The notes beneath the pieces are model-generated. The model saw only the letters and a list, made by a program, of their open reading frames with translations, was not told the DNA's origin and searched no databases. Below are positions 1 through 9,382 of a stretch of 64,000 nt of DNA, piece by piece. The stretch lies in contig NZ_JAGE01000001.1 of NCBI RefSeq assembly GCF_000526495.1, positions 804,001-868,000 on the forward strand, given 5' to 3'. The stretch is from Ruminiclostridium josui JCM 17888. GTDB taxonomy: Bacteria; Bacillota; Clostridia; Acetivibrionales; DSM-1351. Position numbers and translations under genes: made by a program. Within the stretch, counting starts at the first letter, position 1. Each line of letters starts with the position of its first letter.

Positions 1-1
1 T

Positions 2-1126
2 CCAGTAATTGATAGTTACACCGAATATAAAAGACGTATTTTAGAATGTGAAGATGATCGTACTATCAAATATCCAAAACCGCATGAAGGTGGTGGTGTT
101 ATTACAAAAGCAGCAAGCCTTATGGCACTGGGCGGAACATTTAACAACACTACTGTTGAAGCAATAGGAATGGACAAAATTGCAAATATATTCTATCATG
201 CCATTAATGATGGATATATAGTTTATGACATGAAATATATCCAATTTGCATCAGCACTTCTTCAGTCAGCAGAGACATTATATGGAGTAAACAGCACTGA
301 AGCAAATACTGTAAGGAAAGCTTTAGGTGCTGTAGGTCTTGATTTGAGCATAAAATATGCATCAGGTACGACATTGCAAATAACTTGGCTCCCATTCGGT
401 GACGCAAGTTCGCAATACGGACTATTTAGAAAAGAAACCGGTTCTTCAGCCGAACCCCAGTTAGTTGTAACAACCCCTAACACAACATTAACTTTTAATG
501 CAGTATTGGGGAGTTATTACTATATTGCAAAGGTAGATGAAAATGGAGACAGAGTTTCAGATTTTAGTAACCCTATAACTCGTTTTTCCTCACATCCTTC
601 TCCCCAAAATTTCCGTATTACAAACAGATCTGGTTTGAGCGTAGGCTTCGGATGGGATGGTACAATTGGTAAAAGATATGCCATATACAGACAAGTTGAA
701 GGTTCAACAGATGCACCTGAAAAATGTTTGGAAACCACAAACATAACAGCAACAGTTACTACATTATATGGAAGCTATAATTATTATGTAGCTCAGATAG
801 ACGATAACGGAAACATAATATCTTCCCTGAGCAATTCTGTTCTGGTTGAGACTTTATATAGCGCTCCGCAAAACTTCCGTATATCAAACAGATCTGGTTT
901 ACAAATACAATTCAGTTGGAATGCAGCTGATAACTCCGGAGCTAAATATGCAATCTATAGAAAAGCTACAAACTCAGTAGACGATCTTGAAAAATGTTTG
1001 GAAACCACAAATACAACTACAACAGTTGAAACATTAATTGGTAGCTATGATTACTATGTTGCACAAGTAGATGACGCAGGAAACATAATATCTTTTCTTA
1101 GTGACCCCGTTACTATAATATCTTAA
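2..1126 (+). CDS. Thermolysin-like M4 metallopeptidase, C-terminal part with Fn3-like repeats (5' end outside window)
   Basis: The reading frame is open from base 2, so the start and the HExxH catalytic region lie upstream of the window. Roughly the first 120 visible residues match the helical C-terminal domain of M4 peptidases: a GGGVITKAASLMALGG stretch corresponding to the family's GGVHxNSGIxNxAxYL region, then GMDKIANIFYHAI and a helix ending in GAVGL. Three beta-sandwich repeats of about 85 residues follow, each ending in a GSYxYYVAQxDDxGN-type motif, consistent with fibronectin III-like modules. Repeats 2 and 3 are close copies at the DNA level. A secreted protease with accessory binding domains is likely. 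No anchoring domain is visible at the C-terminus, and a strong hairpin follows the stop codon. Confidence 0.8.
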   Translation, partial: PVIDSYTEYKRRILECEDDRTIKYPKPHEGGGVITKAASLMALGGTFNNTTVEAIGMDKIANIFYHAINDGYIVYDMKYIQFASALLQSAETLYGVNSTEANTVRKALGAVGLDLSIKYASGTTLQITWLPFGDASSQYGLFRKETGSSAEPQLVVTTPNTTLTFNAVLGSYYYIAKVDENGDRVSDFSNPITRFSSHPSPQNFRITNRSGLSVGFGWDGTIGKRYAIYRQVEGSTDAPEKCLETTNITATVTTLYGSYNYYVAQIDDNGNIISSLSNSVLVETLYSAPQNFRISNRSGLQIQFSWNAADNSGAKYAIYRKATNSVDDLEKCLETTNTTTTVETLIGSYDYYVAQVDDAGNIISFLSDPVTIIS

Positions 1127-1152
1127 CTTAGTATCACTGCAAAAAAAAATCA

Positions 1153-1191
1153 AAGGAGTAGCGTAAATCTTTCTAATTTGCGCTACTCCTT
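1153..1191. terminator. Bidirectional intrinsic terminator
   Basis: Bases 1153-1168 pair with 1176-1191 (core AAGGAGTAGCG / CGCTACTCCTT, one G-T pair) around a 7-base loop. An A-tract lies on the left and a T-rich stretch on the right. It sits between two convergent genes and can serve both. Confidence 0.85.
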
Positions 1192-1206
1192 CTTTACTAG
1201 TAATTC

Positions 1207-4200
1207 CTAAATTAAACCTGCACTTTTTAGAAGCTTTATAATTACTGTTGCACTTTCAGCTCTTGTAACATTATTTTTAGGATTGAGCTTTCCTTTGTTT
1301 CCTACAAATAATCCGCTGTTGACACAGATAGCTGCTCCCTCTTTTGCCCAGTTCGATATATTATCGGAATCCGAGAAGTTTTTGCTTAGATAATCGGTAT
1401 TTGTCAGTGTAGTGTCCATACCTGCTATTTTCATAGCCTTTGAAATCATTGTCATGGACTGTTCCCTTGTAATAAAATCATTTGGCCCAAATTTTCTGTT
1501 CGTATAGCCTGTAATAATTCCATATTTGTAAGCAGTACTGATATATGAATAATATGGATTATCCTTATCCACATCTGAGAAATTATTATCAGCTAACTCA
1601 GAATCTTTCAATCCCAAAGCCTTTACTATCATTATTGCAAATTCTGCTCTTGTTACTGCTCTATCAGGAGTAAATTTTCCATCTCCCGTTCCACTGACTA
1701 TGAGCCTTGAACCTGCATCATTTACGTAATCCTTTGACCAGTGTTCTTCCACATCCATAAATGTCAGCGGATTGTATATAAGTGCATATGTGCTGTTTGT
1801 AAGACTGTTTATCTTTGCATAGTATTTGTTGTCTATTAAGCTAACTGCAGTAGGTACATGTGTGAATGAACCATCAGGATTATATACAACTCCCGTAGTT
1901 ATTTTCTTATGGTCAGTTCCTTCCGGTATTGCTACAGCCCTTGTAACATATTTGCTAAATGACGAGACTGTAACTTCCCTGCCCGCATATGTAAATGATA
2001 TTTCAAATTCAACAGGTTTTCCATTTAACTCAAAGCCTTTTTTATCAGCTTCATCTTTTATCCTTTCAGTTTTATCTTCAGAAGCCTTGGTTACTGTGAC
2101 TTTTACCAATATATCTTTAAGTTCGGGGTTACCGCCAAGTTTTCCAAGTACCTCATCTATATTGACATTGTTGGCAGGTAACGTATAAGATACGTTTTCC
2201 GTTTTAATTTCAAGGACTGCGTTCATATCTGCCATTGCCTTTAAAGTACTGGCTTTTAACTCCCCGACAACTTTATCTGAATTATTAGTAACAGGAATAG
2301 TTACCTTCTTTTCCTTGTCAGGTTCATTTTTTGCCATTTCATTAAGGGTTTTGTGTACTTCTGTTTCATCCAGATTTACCGTGGTGATTTTAATGTTGTT
2401 TTCATGTTTAACATCTACAGAGACATTTTCAATAGAGTGGTCCCCTACATTTATAACTATTGCTTCTCTAGATGTTTCAGAAGTTGAACCACCGCCTGTG
2501 GAGCTGTCTGATGTACCGGTTCCTGACACCTTAAACTTAAACGGACTGTTTACTGTATCTTTGCCGGTTATGGTTACTTCGGCTGTTTTAACCCCTGTGG
2601 AGGAAGGCTTAAATACTATGGTGAAGGCAGCAGAGCCTTTTCCTACAATAGGACTTACAGGTTCATTTTTTAAAGTAAAATCAGAACCTGATATTGATAT
2701 TAGCTTATTTATTCCATCCTCTGTAAGGTCAGCATTACCGACATTTGATATTATAAACTCCAGCTCGCTTTCCTTGCCTGTTTTTGTATTTTCGAAATTT
2801 ACGGTATTACCGTTTGCAATTTCAAACCCATCTTTTTTTCTAAACATCTTTATAAAAGCTCTATCATCGTCTACTATAATTCCCTCGGCTTTAATATCTC
2901 CGGTTACGGGTTTCAGAACAACAAAGAAATTTTCGTCATACTCTGCGTCTTTGTCTCCGTTAATATTAACTGTTATTGACTTGGATGTTTCACCTGGAAT
3001 AAAATCCAACTTACCGGACGCTAAATCGTAGTCGTTATTTGCAGTTGTAGCTGTTCCGTCCTCTGTTACATAATCCACAGAAACAGTTTTTTCACACTCC
3101 TCAGAAAGTGTTACATAGAACACCATCGGTGTATTTCCAGAATCACCTTCAACTACCTTCACTTTATTCTGTACAAATGTTATTGAAGGAGCCGAATCAT
3201 CATCATTTATTGTGCATTGCGCTGTCCCTTTTGAAGAATTTATTTCTGCACCTTCTGGATTTGAAAGAATTAATGAAAATGTTTCATTCTCCTCATACAC
3301 AGTGTCCCCTTTTACATTTACATTGATTATCCCACTTTTCTGTCCGGCAGGTATTTTTAGTCTGCCTTCTACAGCCGTATAGTCTTTTCCGGCTTTTGCA
3401 GTTCCATCCAAAGTTTCATAATCTACATATATATCCTTAGCACTTGCCGGTGAAACTTTCACTGTAAAGGTAGCAACACTAGTGTCTGAATTACCCTCAT
3501 TTATCGGAGTAGTTTCAACCGATATTTTCGGGATGGATTCATTGTCATATATAGTTCCTGTTCCTGTATTCTTCACCACTTCTATTGCCGGGTCTGTTAT
3601 ATAATAAAGTTCAACATAGAAAGATTCAGTTCCTTCGTATATGTCATCATCATTTATGTCAATAGCTATAACCTTTTCTCCGGTTTCACCTGCTGCAAAA
3701 GTAATAGCACCTGTCTGTTGTATATAATCACTTCCCGCTACAGCACTGCCGTCTATTGTTCTGAATTTGAGTGATACATTTTGGGAAGTTGGCTTACTGA
3801 GAGATACTTTGAATACTATATTTGGAGAAGTATCTTCTGTTACAGATACATCATTTATAGATACAGTCGGCTTGTCGTTATCTTTAATTGTACCTGTAGC
3901 AGTATAATTGGTTTTTCGGGCATTAGTAGCCGTCAAATTCAGTCTAATTGTCTCATTTGACTCAAGTAAATTATCCCCTATAACAGTCACTTCAATTTGT
4001 TTTGGACCTTTATCTCCTGGGATAAAGGTGAGAGTTCCTGTAGTCTCCAAATAATCCAATTCTTTAGTAGCTGTATCATCGGAAGTTGAGTAATTTACAT
4101 CTATGGTTTTTCCGCTTTCTGTTGAAAGTGACACATTAAATATCAGTTTGGTAGTATTACCTGAATCAACTTCATCTACCTCTGCATCAGATATTACTAT

Positions 4201-6189
4201 GTCTGGTGCATCATCATCGTCCCTTATAATGCATTGCGCAGTATAAGGACTTCCTCGCTCCGCACCTACAATATCATTTTGAATAGTAACGAAAAAGTTC
4301 TCATCTTCTTCATCTAATGTATCATTTAATATATCTATTTCGATAGTGCCACTTGCTTCACCTTTAGGTATGGTTATGCTTCCTGAAGCACTTATATAGT
4401 CTTTAGAACCCCTTGCAGCCCCATCTGATGTTTTATATTTTACAATTACATCTTCGCCGCTGGCTTTTGACAGTAAAACGGTAATAGCAACCTTAGCGGA
4501 ATCCTTTTCCTCAACTTCATATGTAACAGGGTCTACCTTTACCGTAGGTTTCGAGTCTATGTTGGTTATTGTTAACGGCACTGATTTAATGTCTCCTGTA
4601 GTTGCGTTTGTAACATCAACATCTGAGATACTTACTGTGAGCGTCTTGTCATAATTGAATTTATTATTAGGTTTTCCATAAATTTCCATTGTTCCTGTTG
4701 TTTGTAGACTTGGTATTGTAATAGTATCGCTTAAAACAGTAAAATCCGTATCATTTACAGCACCTTCAAAAGATAATTTTACAGTCACGTCCTTAATTGA
4801 TTTATTTGTAAGAGTAGCTGTTACGGTTGCTGCTTCGATTCCGTTTTCTGATATTGAGCCCGGTGTTATGCTTAAATTGACTTTTGGCTCGGGTTCGTCA
4901 TCATTAATTGTCAGCTCAGGAGGAGTAAATTCACCTTTACTTCCGTTTTCCACACTGCTTATGCCAATGGTTACCTTTTTATTTTCGCCTGAGAAGATAT
5001 CATCATCTATGACAGTTATGTTAACGAAACCGGATAAACTGTTTGCAGGTATGGAAATTGAAGTGGGAGCATTAAAGTCAGTTCCGGCCACTGCACCTGA
5101 AAAATTAAGATTGACTACTACATTTTCATAGGTCTTATTTGAAAGAGTAGCCGTTATTTTTGCTGAACCACCATTCTCAACTATACTGCTTTTATCAACA
5201 TTTAATGTCACCTTTGGAGGATTATCATTGTCCTTTATTGTGCAGGTAGTTTCACCATCTGTAATGCCTCCGACACTGGGATTTGAAATTGATACTTTAA
5301 AAGTTTCTGCCATCTCGTGGTCAGTATCATCTTTTGTTGGTATCACTATTTCCCCATAGGTTGCATTTGCAGGAATAGTAAGTGTACCATTTAAAACTGT
5401 AGTATCAAAATCATCTGCTGTTGCAGAATCACAATTGATTAAGTAATTGACAGTTATATCATCCTTGTAGGGCTTTGTAAGATTTACTCTAAAGATTGCA
5501 TTCTGTCCTTCAGTAATCTCAGATACATCAGCTATTGAAATGTCTGTGACGTTTGAGAAGTCGAGGGAGTCAAGACAAATATACAATGCCTGTTCAGTAT
5601 TTGTTCCAGTAATTACTACTTTGTCAATATCATACCAACTTTCTCCGAACTCAAGTAATCCACCGTACTCTTTGTCGTCGGTATTGCACACATTATTGGT
5701 ATATTTGACATCACCATATACAGTACTGCCCGGCTTAGTAAAATCAATACCCTTAACACAGACAAGTTCCACTGTACCATTGTATCCCTTGATATCAACC
5801 TGAGTCGCAGAAGAACCCACGTCAGTTATCAATGCATAAAACGCCTCAAGCTTAAATGGGCTTTTTGCTGCTGATTCAAATGAGATATATGTAGGGTTTG
5901 TATATAAATCTGGATCATTGCTTATTGCCATCCCACTAAAACCATCTATTATACGACCATAGGTATATTCATAAGTTAATGCTTCCCAGCTTCTTACATC
6001 AATAATACCATCAGTATCAAAAATAATATCTCCTATTTGATAGGGCCCCTCTTCTCGCAAAGCTTCAAGCGAATCGAAGTTTTGGTCCTGTGGTGCTTCG
6101 GCATAAACATATCCAGTATTATATATCAGCATGATAGTAAAAAATATAATACAAATTGCTAAAGATATTTTTTTAACTGTTTTTGACAT
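1207..6189 (-). CDS. Giant secreted S-layer-anchored protein with Calx-beta repeats and three SLH domains
   Basis: A 1660-residue exported protein. Residues 1-30 form a signal peptide (basic start, hydrophobic core, then YAEA). A beta-rich region of about 180 residues follows, then eight Calx-beta-type repeats (about residues 215-1130). Each repeat carries the family's E-G-x2-A-F/V-x-V-x-LS and T/S-A-x2-G-x-D-Y signatures and ends in an acidic DDD/DND linker. About residues 1135-1250 resemble an ASH/choice-of-anchor domain. The last 200 residues hold three S-layer homology domains (FxDVxxxHWSKDYV-like, then TREQSMTMISKAM and TRAESATVII), which normally bind pyruvylated wall polymer. A cell-surface adhesin or scaffold role is inferred. 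The ATG start has a GGGAGGG ribosome site. No catalytic domain was recognised. Confidence 0.9.
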   Translation of the reverse strand: MSKTVKKISLAICIIFFTIMLIYNTGYVYAEAPQDQNFDSLEALREEGPYQIGDIIFDTDGIIDVRSWEALTYEYTYGRIIDGFSGMAISNDPDLYTNPTYISFESAAKSPFKLEAFYALITDVGSSATQVDIKGYNGTVELVCVKGIDFTKPGSTVYGDVKYTNNVCNTDDKEYGGLLEFGESWYDIDKVVITGTNTEQALYICLDSLDFSNVTDISIADVSEITEGQNAIFRVNLTKPYKDDITVNYLINCDSATADDFDTTVLNGTLTIPANATYGEIVIPTKDDTDHEMAETFKVSISNPSVGGITDGETTCTIKDNDNPPKVTLNVDKSSIVENGGSAKITATLSNKTYENVVVNLNFSGAVAGTDFNAPTSISIPANSLSGFVNITVIDDDIFSGENKKVTIGISSVENGSKGEFTPPELTINDDEPEPKVNLSITPGSISENGIEAATVTATLTNKSIKDVTVKLSFEGAVNDTDFTVLSDTITIPSLQTTGTMEIYGKPNNKFNYDKTLTVSISDVDVTNATTGDIKSVPLTITNIDSKPTVKVDPVTYEVEEKDSAKVAITVLLSKASGEDVIVKYKTSDGAARGSKDYISASGSITIPKGEASGTIEIDILNDTLDEEDENFFVTIQNDIVGAERGSPYTAQCIIRDDDDAPDIVISDAEVDEVDSGNTTKLIFNVSLSTESGKTIDVNYSTSDDTATKELDYLETTGTLTFIPGDKGPKQIEVTVIGDNLLESNETIRLNLTATNARKTNYTATGTIKDNDKPTVSINDVSVTEDTSPNIVFKVSLSKPTSQNVSLKFRTIDGSAVAGSDYIQQTGAITFAAGETGEKVIAIDINDDDIYEGTESFYVELYYITDPAIEVVKNTGTGTIYDNESIPKISVETTPINEGNSDTSVATFTVKVSPASAKDIYVDYETLDGTAKAGKDYTAVEGRLKIPAGQKSGIINVNVKGDTVYEENETFSLILSNPEGAEINSSKGTAQCTINDDDSAPSITFVQNKVKVVEGDSGNTPMVFYVTLSEECEKTVSVDYVTEDGTATTANNDYDLASGKLDFIPGETSKSITVNINGDKDAEYDENFFVVLKPVTGDIKAEGIIVDDDRAFIKMFRKKDGFEIANGNTVNFENTKTGKESELEFIISNVGNADLTEDGINKLISISGSDFTLKNEPVSPIVGKGSAAFTIVFKPSSTGVKTAEVTITGKDTVNSPFKFKVSGTGTSDSSTGGGSTSETSREAIVINVGDHSIENVSVDVKHENNIKITTVNLDETEVHKTLNEMAKNEPDKEKKVTIPVTNNSDKVVGELKASTLKAMADMNAVLEIKTENVSYTLPANNVNIDEVLGKLGGNPELKDILVKVTVTKASEDKTERIKDEADKKGFELNGKPVEFEISFTYAGREVTVSSFSKYVTRAVAIPEGTDHKKITTGVVYNPDGSFTHVPTAVSLIDNKYYAKINSLTNSTYALIYNPLTFMDVEEHWSKDYVNDAGSRLIVSGTGDGKFTPDRAVTRAEFAIMIVKALGLKDSELADNNFSDVDKDNPYYSYISTAYKYGIITGYTNRKFGPNDFITREQSMTMISKAMKIAGMDTTLTNTDYLSKNFSDSDNISNWAKEGAAICVNSGLFVGNKGKLNPKNNVTRAESATVIIKLLKSAGLI

Positions 6190-6263
6190 TTGACCCTCCC
6201 TATTATATAATACATAGCCACACTCATGGTGTAGATAAACCTAGAGTGCAGCTACATAATAAT

Positions 6264-7610
6264 TTAAGATATTTTTATTACACAGATATAAGTATTTTCA
6301 TTTCCTGTAATCTTTGAAATAACTTTAATAATAATCGTGTTTTCCCCTTTTCTCAAGTTAGTTACACTATATGACGAACCGCTTGTCACTGTATTACCAT
6401 TAACAGTAATATTAACGTCACCAGGATTACTAGCAGTTGGAACTACAGTTATGCTAGAAGCATTACTTGTACTTGAAGTATATTCCCTATGTGTTGGGCT
6501 AAATGTTGGCTGCAATGTAAGCGTTGTTTTTCCATTCTTAAATATCAACCCAGACAAAGTTAAATTCTCTTTCCTCTTAATTGTTACTGTATATTGCTGC
6601 GATGACGTTGTTGCTGTAGATACTATGATATTTACTGTTGTATTTCCCGTTTTTTGCAGCGTAATAGACCCATATGGCTGACCGCTGACAGCAGTTCCTC
6701 CGTTTATTTTTATAGTGGATGCAGGGTCTTCACTTGTAGCACATATCATAACGCTCTGAACTGTTTTTTCAACCTCCACAGTGTACTCAAAAGTATTTTT
6801 ATTAAAAGTTGGTACTATCGGAAGTACTGTGCTTCCGTTAAGAACAGAAAGACCTGTGAGTTTGTTACTGTTAAGCCTTGTAACAGTCAGCGTATATCTC
6901 TGGTTTAAGTAACCAACAGCAGAAGTAACGTCAATATTTATGGTATTGACACCAACTGCAAGGTTTACAGATGTACCTACTCCACTGGCAGTTTCAACTC
7001 CATTTACTTTTATTATTACATTTTGACCATAGGCAGTGGGAGTTTCTGCAGTAGGAGTTACTACAATACTGGTGACTCCATAGTCAACTGTAGCAGTATA
7101 AGCGAACGTAGTTTTATTAAAAGCAGGTGAAAGTGTACCGCTGTTTATCGCCAAGCTTGATAAATATGGGCTTGAAGGGTCAACAGCGAATAATTGAAAA
7201 TTTGAAATAGAAGCAATTCTAGGATTACATTTTAGTCCACTTGTTATATTAACCCTATAATAAGTATATGCGGCAGTTGGAATAAATGTCCTATCAGAAC
7301 TATAACTTATTGTACTAGTATTTGTGTTATCCACAGTGTCTAGTGTTGTCCACGTTACGTTATCATTGCTTCCCTGTAAAGAATATTTTAGCAAATAGTA
7401 TTGTTGAGGATCCCACCCTACTGACGGCATGCCATTTACTACCCACCGATTTACACAATACAATTTGTCTGGCTTAAAATTAAGTGTACAAGGTACTTCT
7501 CCAACCCACCTGTTGACAGGTTTCATTATTCCGTCAACCGCTTTTTGAGCCACAAAAGGAGCTATATAACTGGATGCTGAAGTAAGGCCAGTTAAGGCGG
7601 TATTACCCAT
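6264..7610 (-). CDS. Discoidin-like N-terminus plus three cadherin-like beta-sandwich repeats, no signal peptide
   Basis: 448 residues. Positions 1-140 look like an F5/8 type C (discoidin) fold: an alternating hydrophobic pattern with WTTLDTV and YYRVNITSG segments. Three repeats of about 95 residues follow. Each starts L-x-S/G-L-x-I/V-x-x-G, contains an F-x-P/K-x-T-x-x-Y-T core, and ends with YTLTVTR or YTVTIKR, the pattern of the clostridial cadherin-like domain (PF12733-type). The start has a good GGGGAGGAAA site. No signal peptide is visible, which is odd for such domains, so it may leave the cell by another route or remain inside. It is divergent from the tail-collar genes and shares a 190-bp promoter region with them. 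Confidence 0.7.
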   Translation of the reverse strand: MGNTALTGLTSASSYIAPFVAQKAVDGIMKPVNRWVGEVPCTLNFKPDKLYCVNRWVVNGMPSVGWDPQQYYLLKYSLQGSNDNVTWTTLDTVDNTNTSTISYSSDRTFIPTAAYTYYRVNITSGLKCNPRIASISNFQLFAVDPSSPYLSSLAINSGTLSPAFNKTTFAYTATVDYGVTSIVVTPTAETPTAYGQNVIIKVNGVETASGVGTSVNLAVGVNTINIDVTSAVGYLNQRYTLTVTRLNSNKLTGLSVLNGSTVLPIVPTFNKNTFEYTVEVEKTVQSVMICATSEDPASTIKINGGTAVSGQPYGSITLQKTGNTTVNIIVSTATTSSQQYTVTIKRKENLTLSGLIFKNGKTTLTLQPTFSPTHREYTSSTSNASSITVVPTASNPGDVNITVNGNTVTSGSSYSVTNLRKGENTIIIKVISKITGNENTYICVIKIS

Positions 7611-7713
7611 ATGTATTTCCTCCCCGCTATGTTAAAATTAGTATTTTTTTACATTAAATTTATAATATTATTATATTGTAACTCCTACAAAAAAACAATC
7701 TAAATTTTAAAAT

Positions 7714-7730
7714 TGTCATTAATTATGACA
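7714..7730. promoter_or_regulatory. Perfect 6-5-6 palindrome in a divergent promoter region
   Basis: TGTCAT-TAATT-ATGACA is a perfect inverted repeat. It lies 5 bp upstream of the rightward -35 box (7736-7741) and between two divergent transcription units, so it is placed like a regulator-binding site. No regulator gene is adjacent. Confidence 0.4.
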
Positions 7731-7735
7731 TTCTA

Positions 7736-7765
7736 TTGACATATTTTTACACAATAATATATAAT
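7736..7765 (+). promoter_or_regulatory. Sigma-A type promoter of the tail-collar operon
   Basis: TTGACA at 7736-7741 and TATAAT at 7760-7765 are separated by 18 bp. Both boxes are perfect consensus, and the first collar gene starts 31 bp downstream. Confidence 0.8.
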
Positions 7766-7796
7766 TGCTATATATCAATCAGTGAGAGGTGTTTAT

Positions 7797-8039
7797 ATGG
7801 AGACGATGTTGGGTCAAATTGAACTTTTCCCATTTAACTTTGTACCGCAAGGATGGCTTTTGTGTAATGGCCAGTTACTAAACATCGCACAAAATCAAGC
7901 ACTGTATTCGTTATTAGGGGTTTCTTATGGCGGTGACGGTAGAACAACCTTTGCTATACCTAATTTATTAGGCACGGAGCCTGTACCGAATACAATGTAT
8001 TGCATAGCAATAGAAGGTATTTATCCCTCAAAGAATTAG
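7797..8039 (+). CDS. Minimal phage-tail-collar (microcystin-dependent protein type) protein 1
   Basis: An 80-residue protein consisting almost only of the tail-collar domain: GQIELFPFNFVPQGWLLCNG, then NQALYSLLG, YGGDGRTTFAIPNL and a C-terminal IYP. Family members annotated MdpB or tail collar are usually about twice as long. A GTG codon at 7782 is also in frame, but AGAGGTG at 7785-7791 is the ribosome site for the ATG at 7797, so that start is used here. It is first of three tandem paralogues under a consensus promoter. No signal peptide is present. Function is unknown. Confidence 0.8.
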   Translation: METMLGQIELFPFNFVPQGWLLCNGQLLNIAQNQALYSLLGVSYGGDGRTTFAIPNLLGTEPVPNTMYCIAIEGIYPSKN

Positions 8040-8109
8040 GTTAATTGTTATATAAATTTAACTTCTATAAATTATTTTAGCCGTTCTTCGGCTCAAGGAG
8101 GCTATTATT

Positions 8110-8361
8110 ATGGATCCTTTCATAGGTCAAATTCAGCTTTTTGCTTTTGGATTCGCTCCGCGGGGTTGGCAGTTGTGCGATGGGTCGATAATTAAAATTG
8201 CAGAGAATCAGGCATTATACTCATTATTAGGAAATAAATTTGGCGGTACACCCGGTCAGAGCTTTGCTGTTCCAAATCTGTTAAACGCAAGTGCATATCA
8301 GAATGGTCGCCCTATGGCTTATTATATTGCAATTTACGGTATTTATCCGTCTCGCAGTTAA
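8110..8361 (+). CDS. Minimal phage-tail-collar protein 2
   Basis: 83 residues with the same architecture as its upstream neighbour: GQIQLFAFGFAPRGWQLCDG, NQALYSLLG, FGG, FAVPNL and a terminal GIYPSRS. The start has an AAGGAGG site at 8095-8101. It differs from copies 1 and 3 by a longer AYQNGRPMAYY segment where they read EPVPNT. The 70-bp gaps between copies and their divergence suggest an old tandem duplication rather than an assembly artefact. No tail, baseplate or capsid genes are nearby. Confidence 0.8.
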   Translation: MDPFIGQIQLFAFGFAPRGWQLCDGSIIKIAENQALYSLLGNKFGGTPGQSFAVPNLLNASAYQNGRPMAYYIAIYGIYPSRS

Positions 8362-8416
8362 GGCCATTTCTAAAGAGTAACACTTTTGCAGTCTTATTTT
8401 AATGGAGGTTATTATA

Positions 8417-8662
8417 ATGGATAGTCCTATTTTAGGTATGATAAAGTGTTTTCCGTATTCTTATATTCCTTATGGTTGGGCAGTTTGTAACGGTGCAACT
8501 ATAAGTATCCAGACAAATTCTGCCTTATATTCCCTGATTGGGACTAAATTCGGAGGTAATGGCACTACTACATTCTGTCTCCCAAATTTAACAGGTGCTG
8601 AACCTGTTCCAAACACTGTATATTGTATTGCCACCCAAGGCATATATCCCATGAGAAGCTAA
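8417..8662 (+). CDS. Minimal phage-tail-collar protein 3
   Basis: 81 residues and the third tandem copy: GMIKCFPYSYIPYGWAVCNG, NSALYSLIG, FGGNGTTTFCLPNL, EPVPNT, GIYPMRS. An upstream in-frame ATG at 8402 overlaps the GGAGGT ribosome site, so the ATG at 8417 is preferred. Copies 1 and 3 share the EPVPNT-YCIA segment and are closer to each other than to copy 2. It shares the unexplained small size and lack of export signal with its neighbours. Confidence 0.78.
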   Translation: MDSPILGMIKCFPYSYIPYGWAVCNGATISIQTNSALYSLIGTKFGGNGTTTFCLPNLTGAEPVPNTVYCIATQGIYPMRS

Positions 8663-8782
8663 AAGCTGTTAGTATGAATAATTACCTTATTATTGTAAAA
8701 AATATGTTTATTGGTATGTTAATGTTAGTAAGTTAATATCAATATATTTAAAACTAATTCAATAATAAGGGAGGAAATTGTT

Positions 8783-9382
8783 TTGTCCAAGAATTTTTTT
8801 GCAGCAGTAAAAGACAGACGCACATATTATGGAATTGATAAGCAAAGTCCTGTTTCCGACGAGAGGATTCAGGAGATTATAAAAGATGCGGTTCTCCACA
8901 CACCTTCATCCTTTAACAGTCAAAGTGCAAGAGTTGTATTATTATTGGGAGATAACCATGATAAATTGTGGGACATAACAAAGAATACACTAAGTAAAGT
9001 AGTGCCGCCTGAAAATTTTTCAGCAACCGAGCAGAAAATCAACTCTTTTAGAAGTGGCTATGGTACTGTTTTATTTTTTGAGGACAACTCAGTTATTGAA
9101 TCTCTACAACAGCAATTTGCACTGTATAAGGATAATTTTCCTATTTGGGCAGAGCAGTCAAATGGAATGTTACAATATGTGATTTGGACCGCTTTGGAAA
9201 TTGAAGGTCTGGGAGTCTCTCTTCAGCACTATAACCCATTGATAGATGATGCCGTTAGAACCGAATGGAAGATTCCCTTAAACTGGAGACTTGTTGCCCA
9301 GATGCCATTCGGAAAACCAACTGCGTCACCCGATGAAAAGCAATTTCAACCAATTGAATCAAGATTTAAAATATTCAAATAA
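8783..9382 (+). CDS. Nitroreductase-family flavoprotein (Frm2/HBN1-like)
   Basis: 199 residues, full length for the small nitroreductase group that includes yeast Frm2/Hbn1 and several bacterial oxidoreductases. RRTYYG near residue 12 fits the FMN phosphate-binding RRS/T region. TPSSFNSQSARVV (about 40-52) is the characteristic group motif, and GLGVSLQHYNP (about 145-155) is the second flavin-contacting segment. It should use FMN and NAD(P)H to reduce nitro or quinone-like compounds in the cytoplasm. The physiological substrate is not predictable. The TTG start lies 8 bp after GGGAGG. The stop codon abuts the foldback element that follows. Confidence 0.85.
   Translation: MSKNFFAAVKDRRTYYGIDKQSPVSDERIQEIIKDAVLHTPSSFNSQSARVVLLLGDNHDKLWDITKNTLSKVVPPENFSATEQKINSFRSGYGTVLFFEDNSVIESLQQQFALYKDNFPIWAEQSNGMLQYVIWTALEIEGLGVSLQHYNPLIDDAVRTEWKIPLNWRLVAQMPFGKPTASPDEKQFQPIESRFKIFK

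Noticed and set aside
2500-5500. Repetitive region as CRISPR or tandem DNA repeat
   Set aside because: The periodicity is at protein level (Calx-beta modules of about 110 residues); DNA copies are diverged and unequal in length.
6190-6263. Terminator between the SLH and cadherin-like genes
   Set aside because: TAGC-x2-CACTC pairs with GAGTG-x2-GCTA but has two internal mismatches, a large loop and no T-run, so support is too weak to list.
7797-8662. Prophage tail region
   Set aside because: Only bare collar domains occur; there is no terminase, portal, capsid, tape-measure, integrase or lysis cassette nearby. The holin-like gene at 49683 is 41 kb away.
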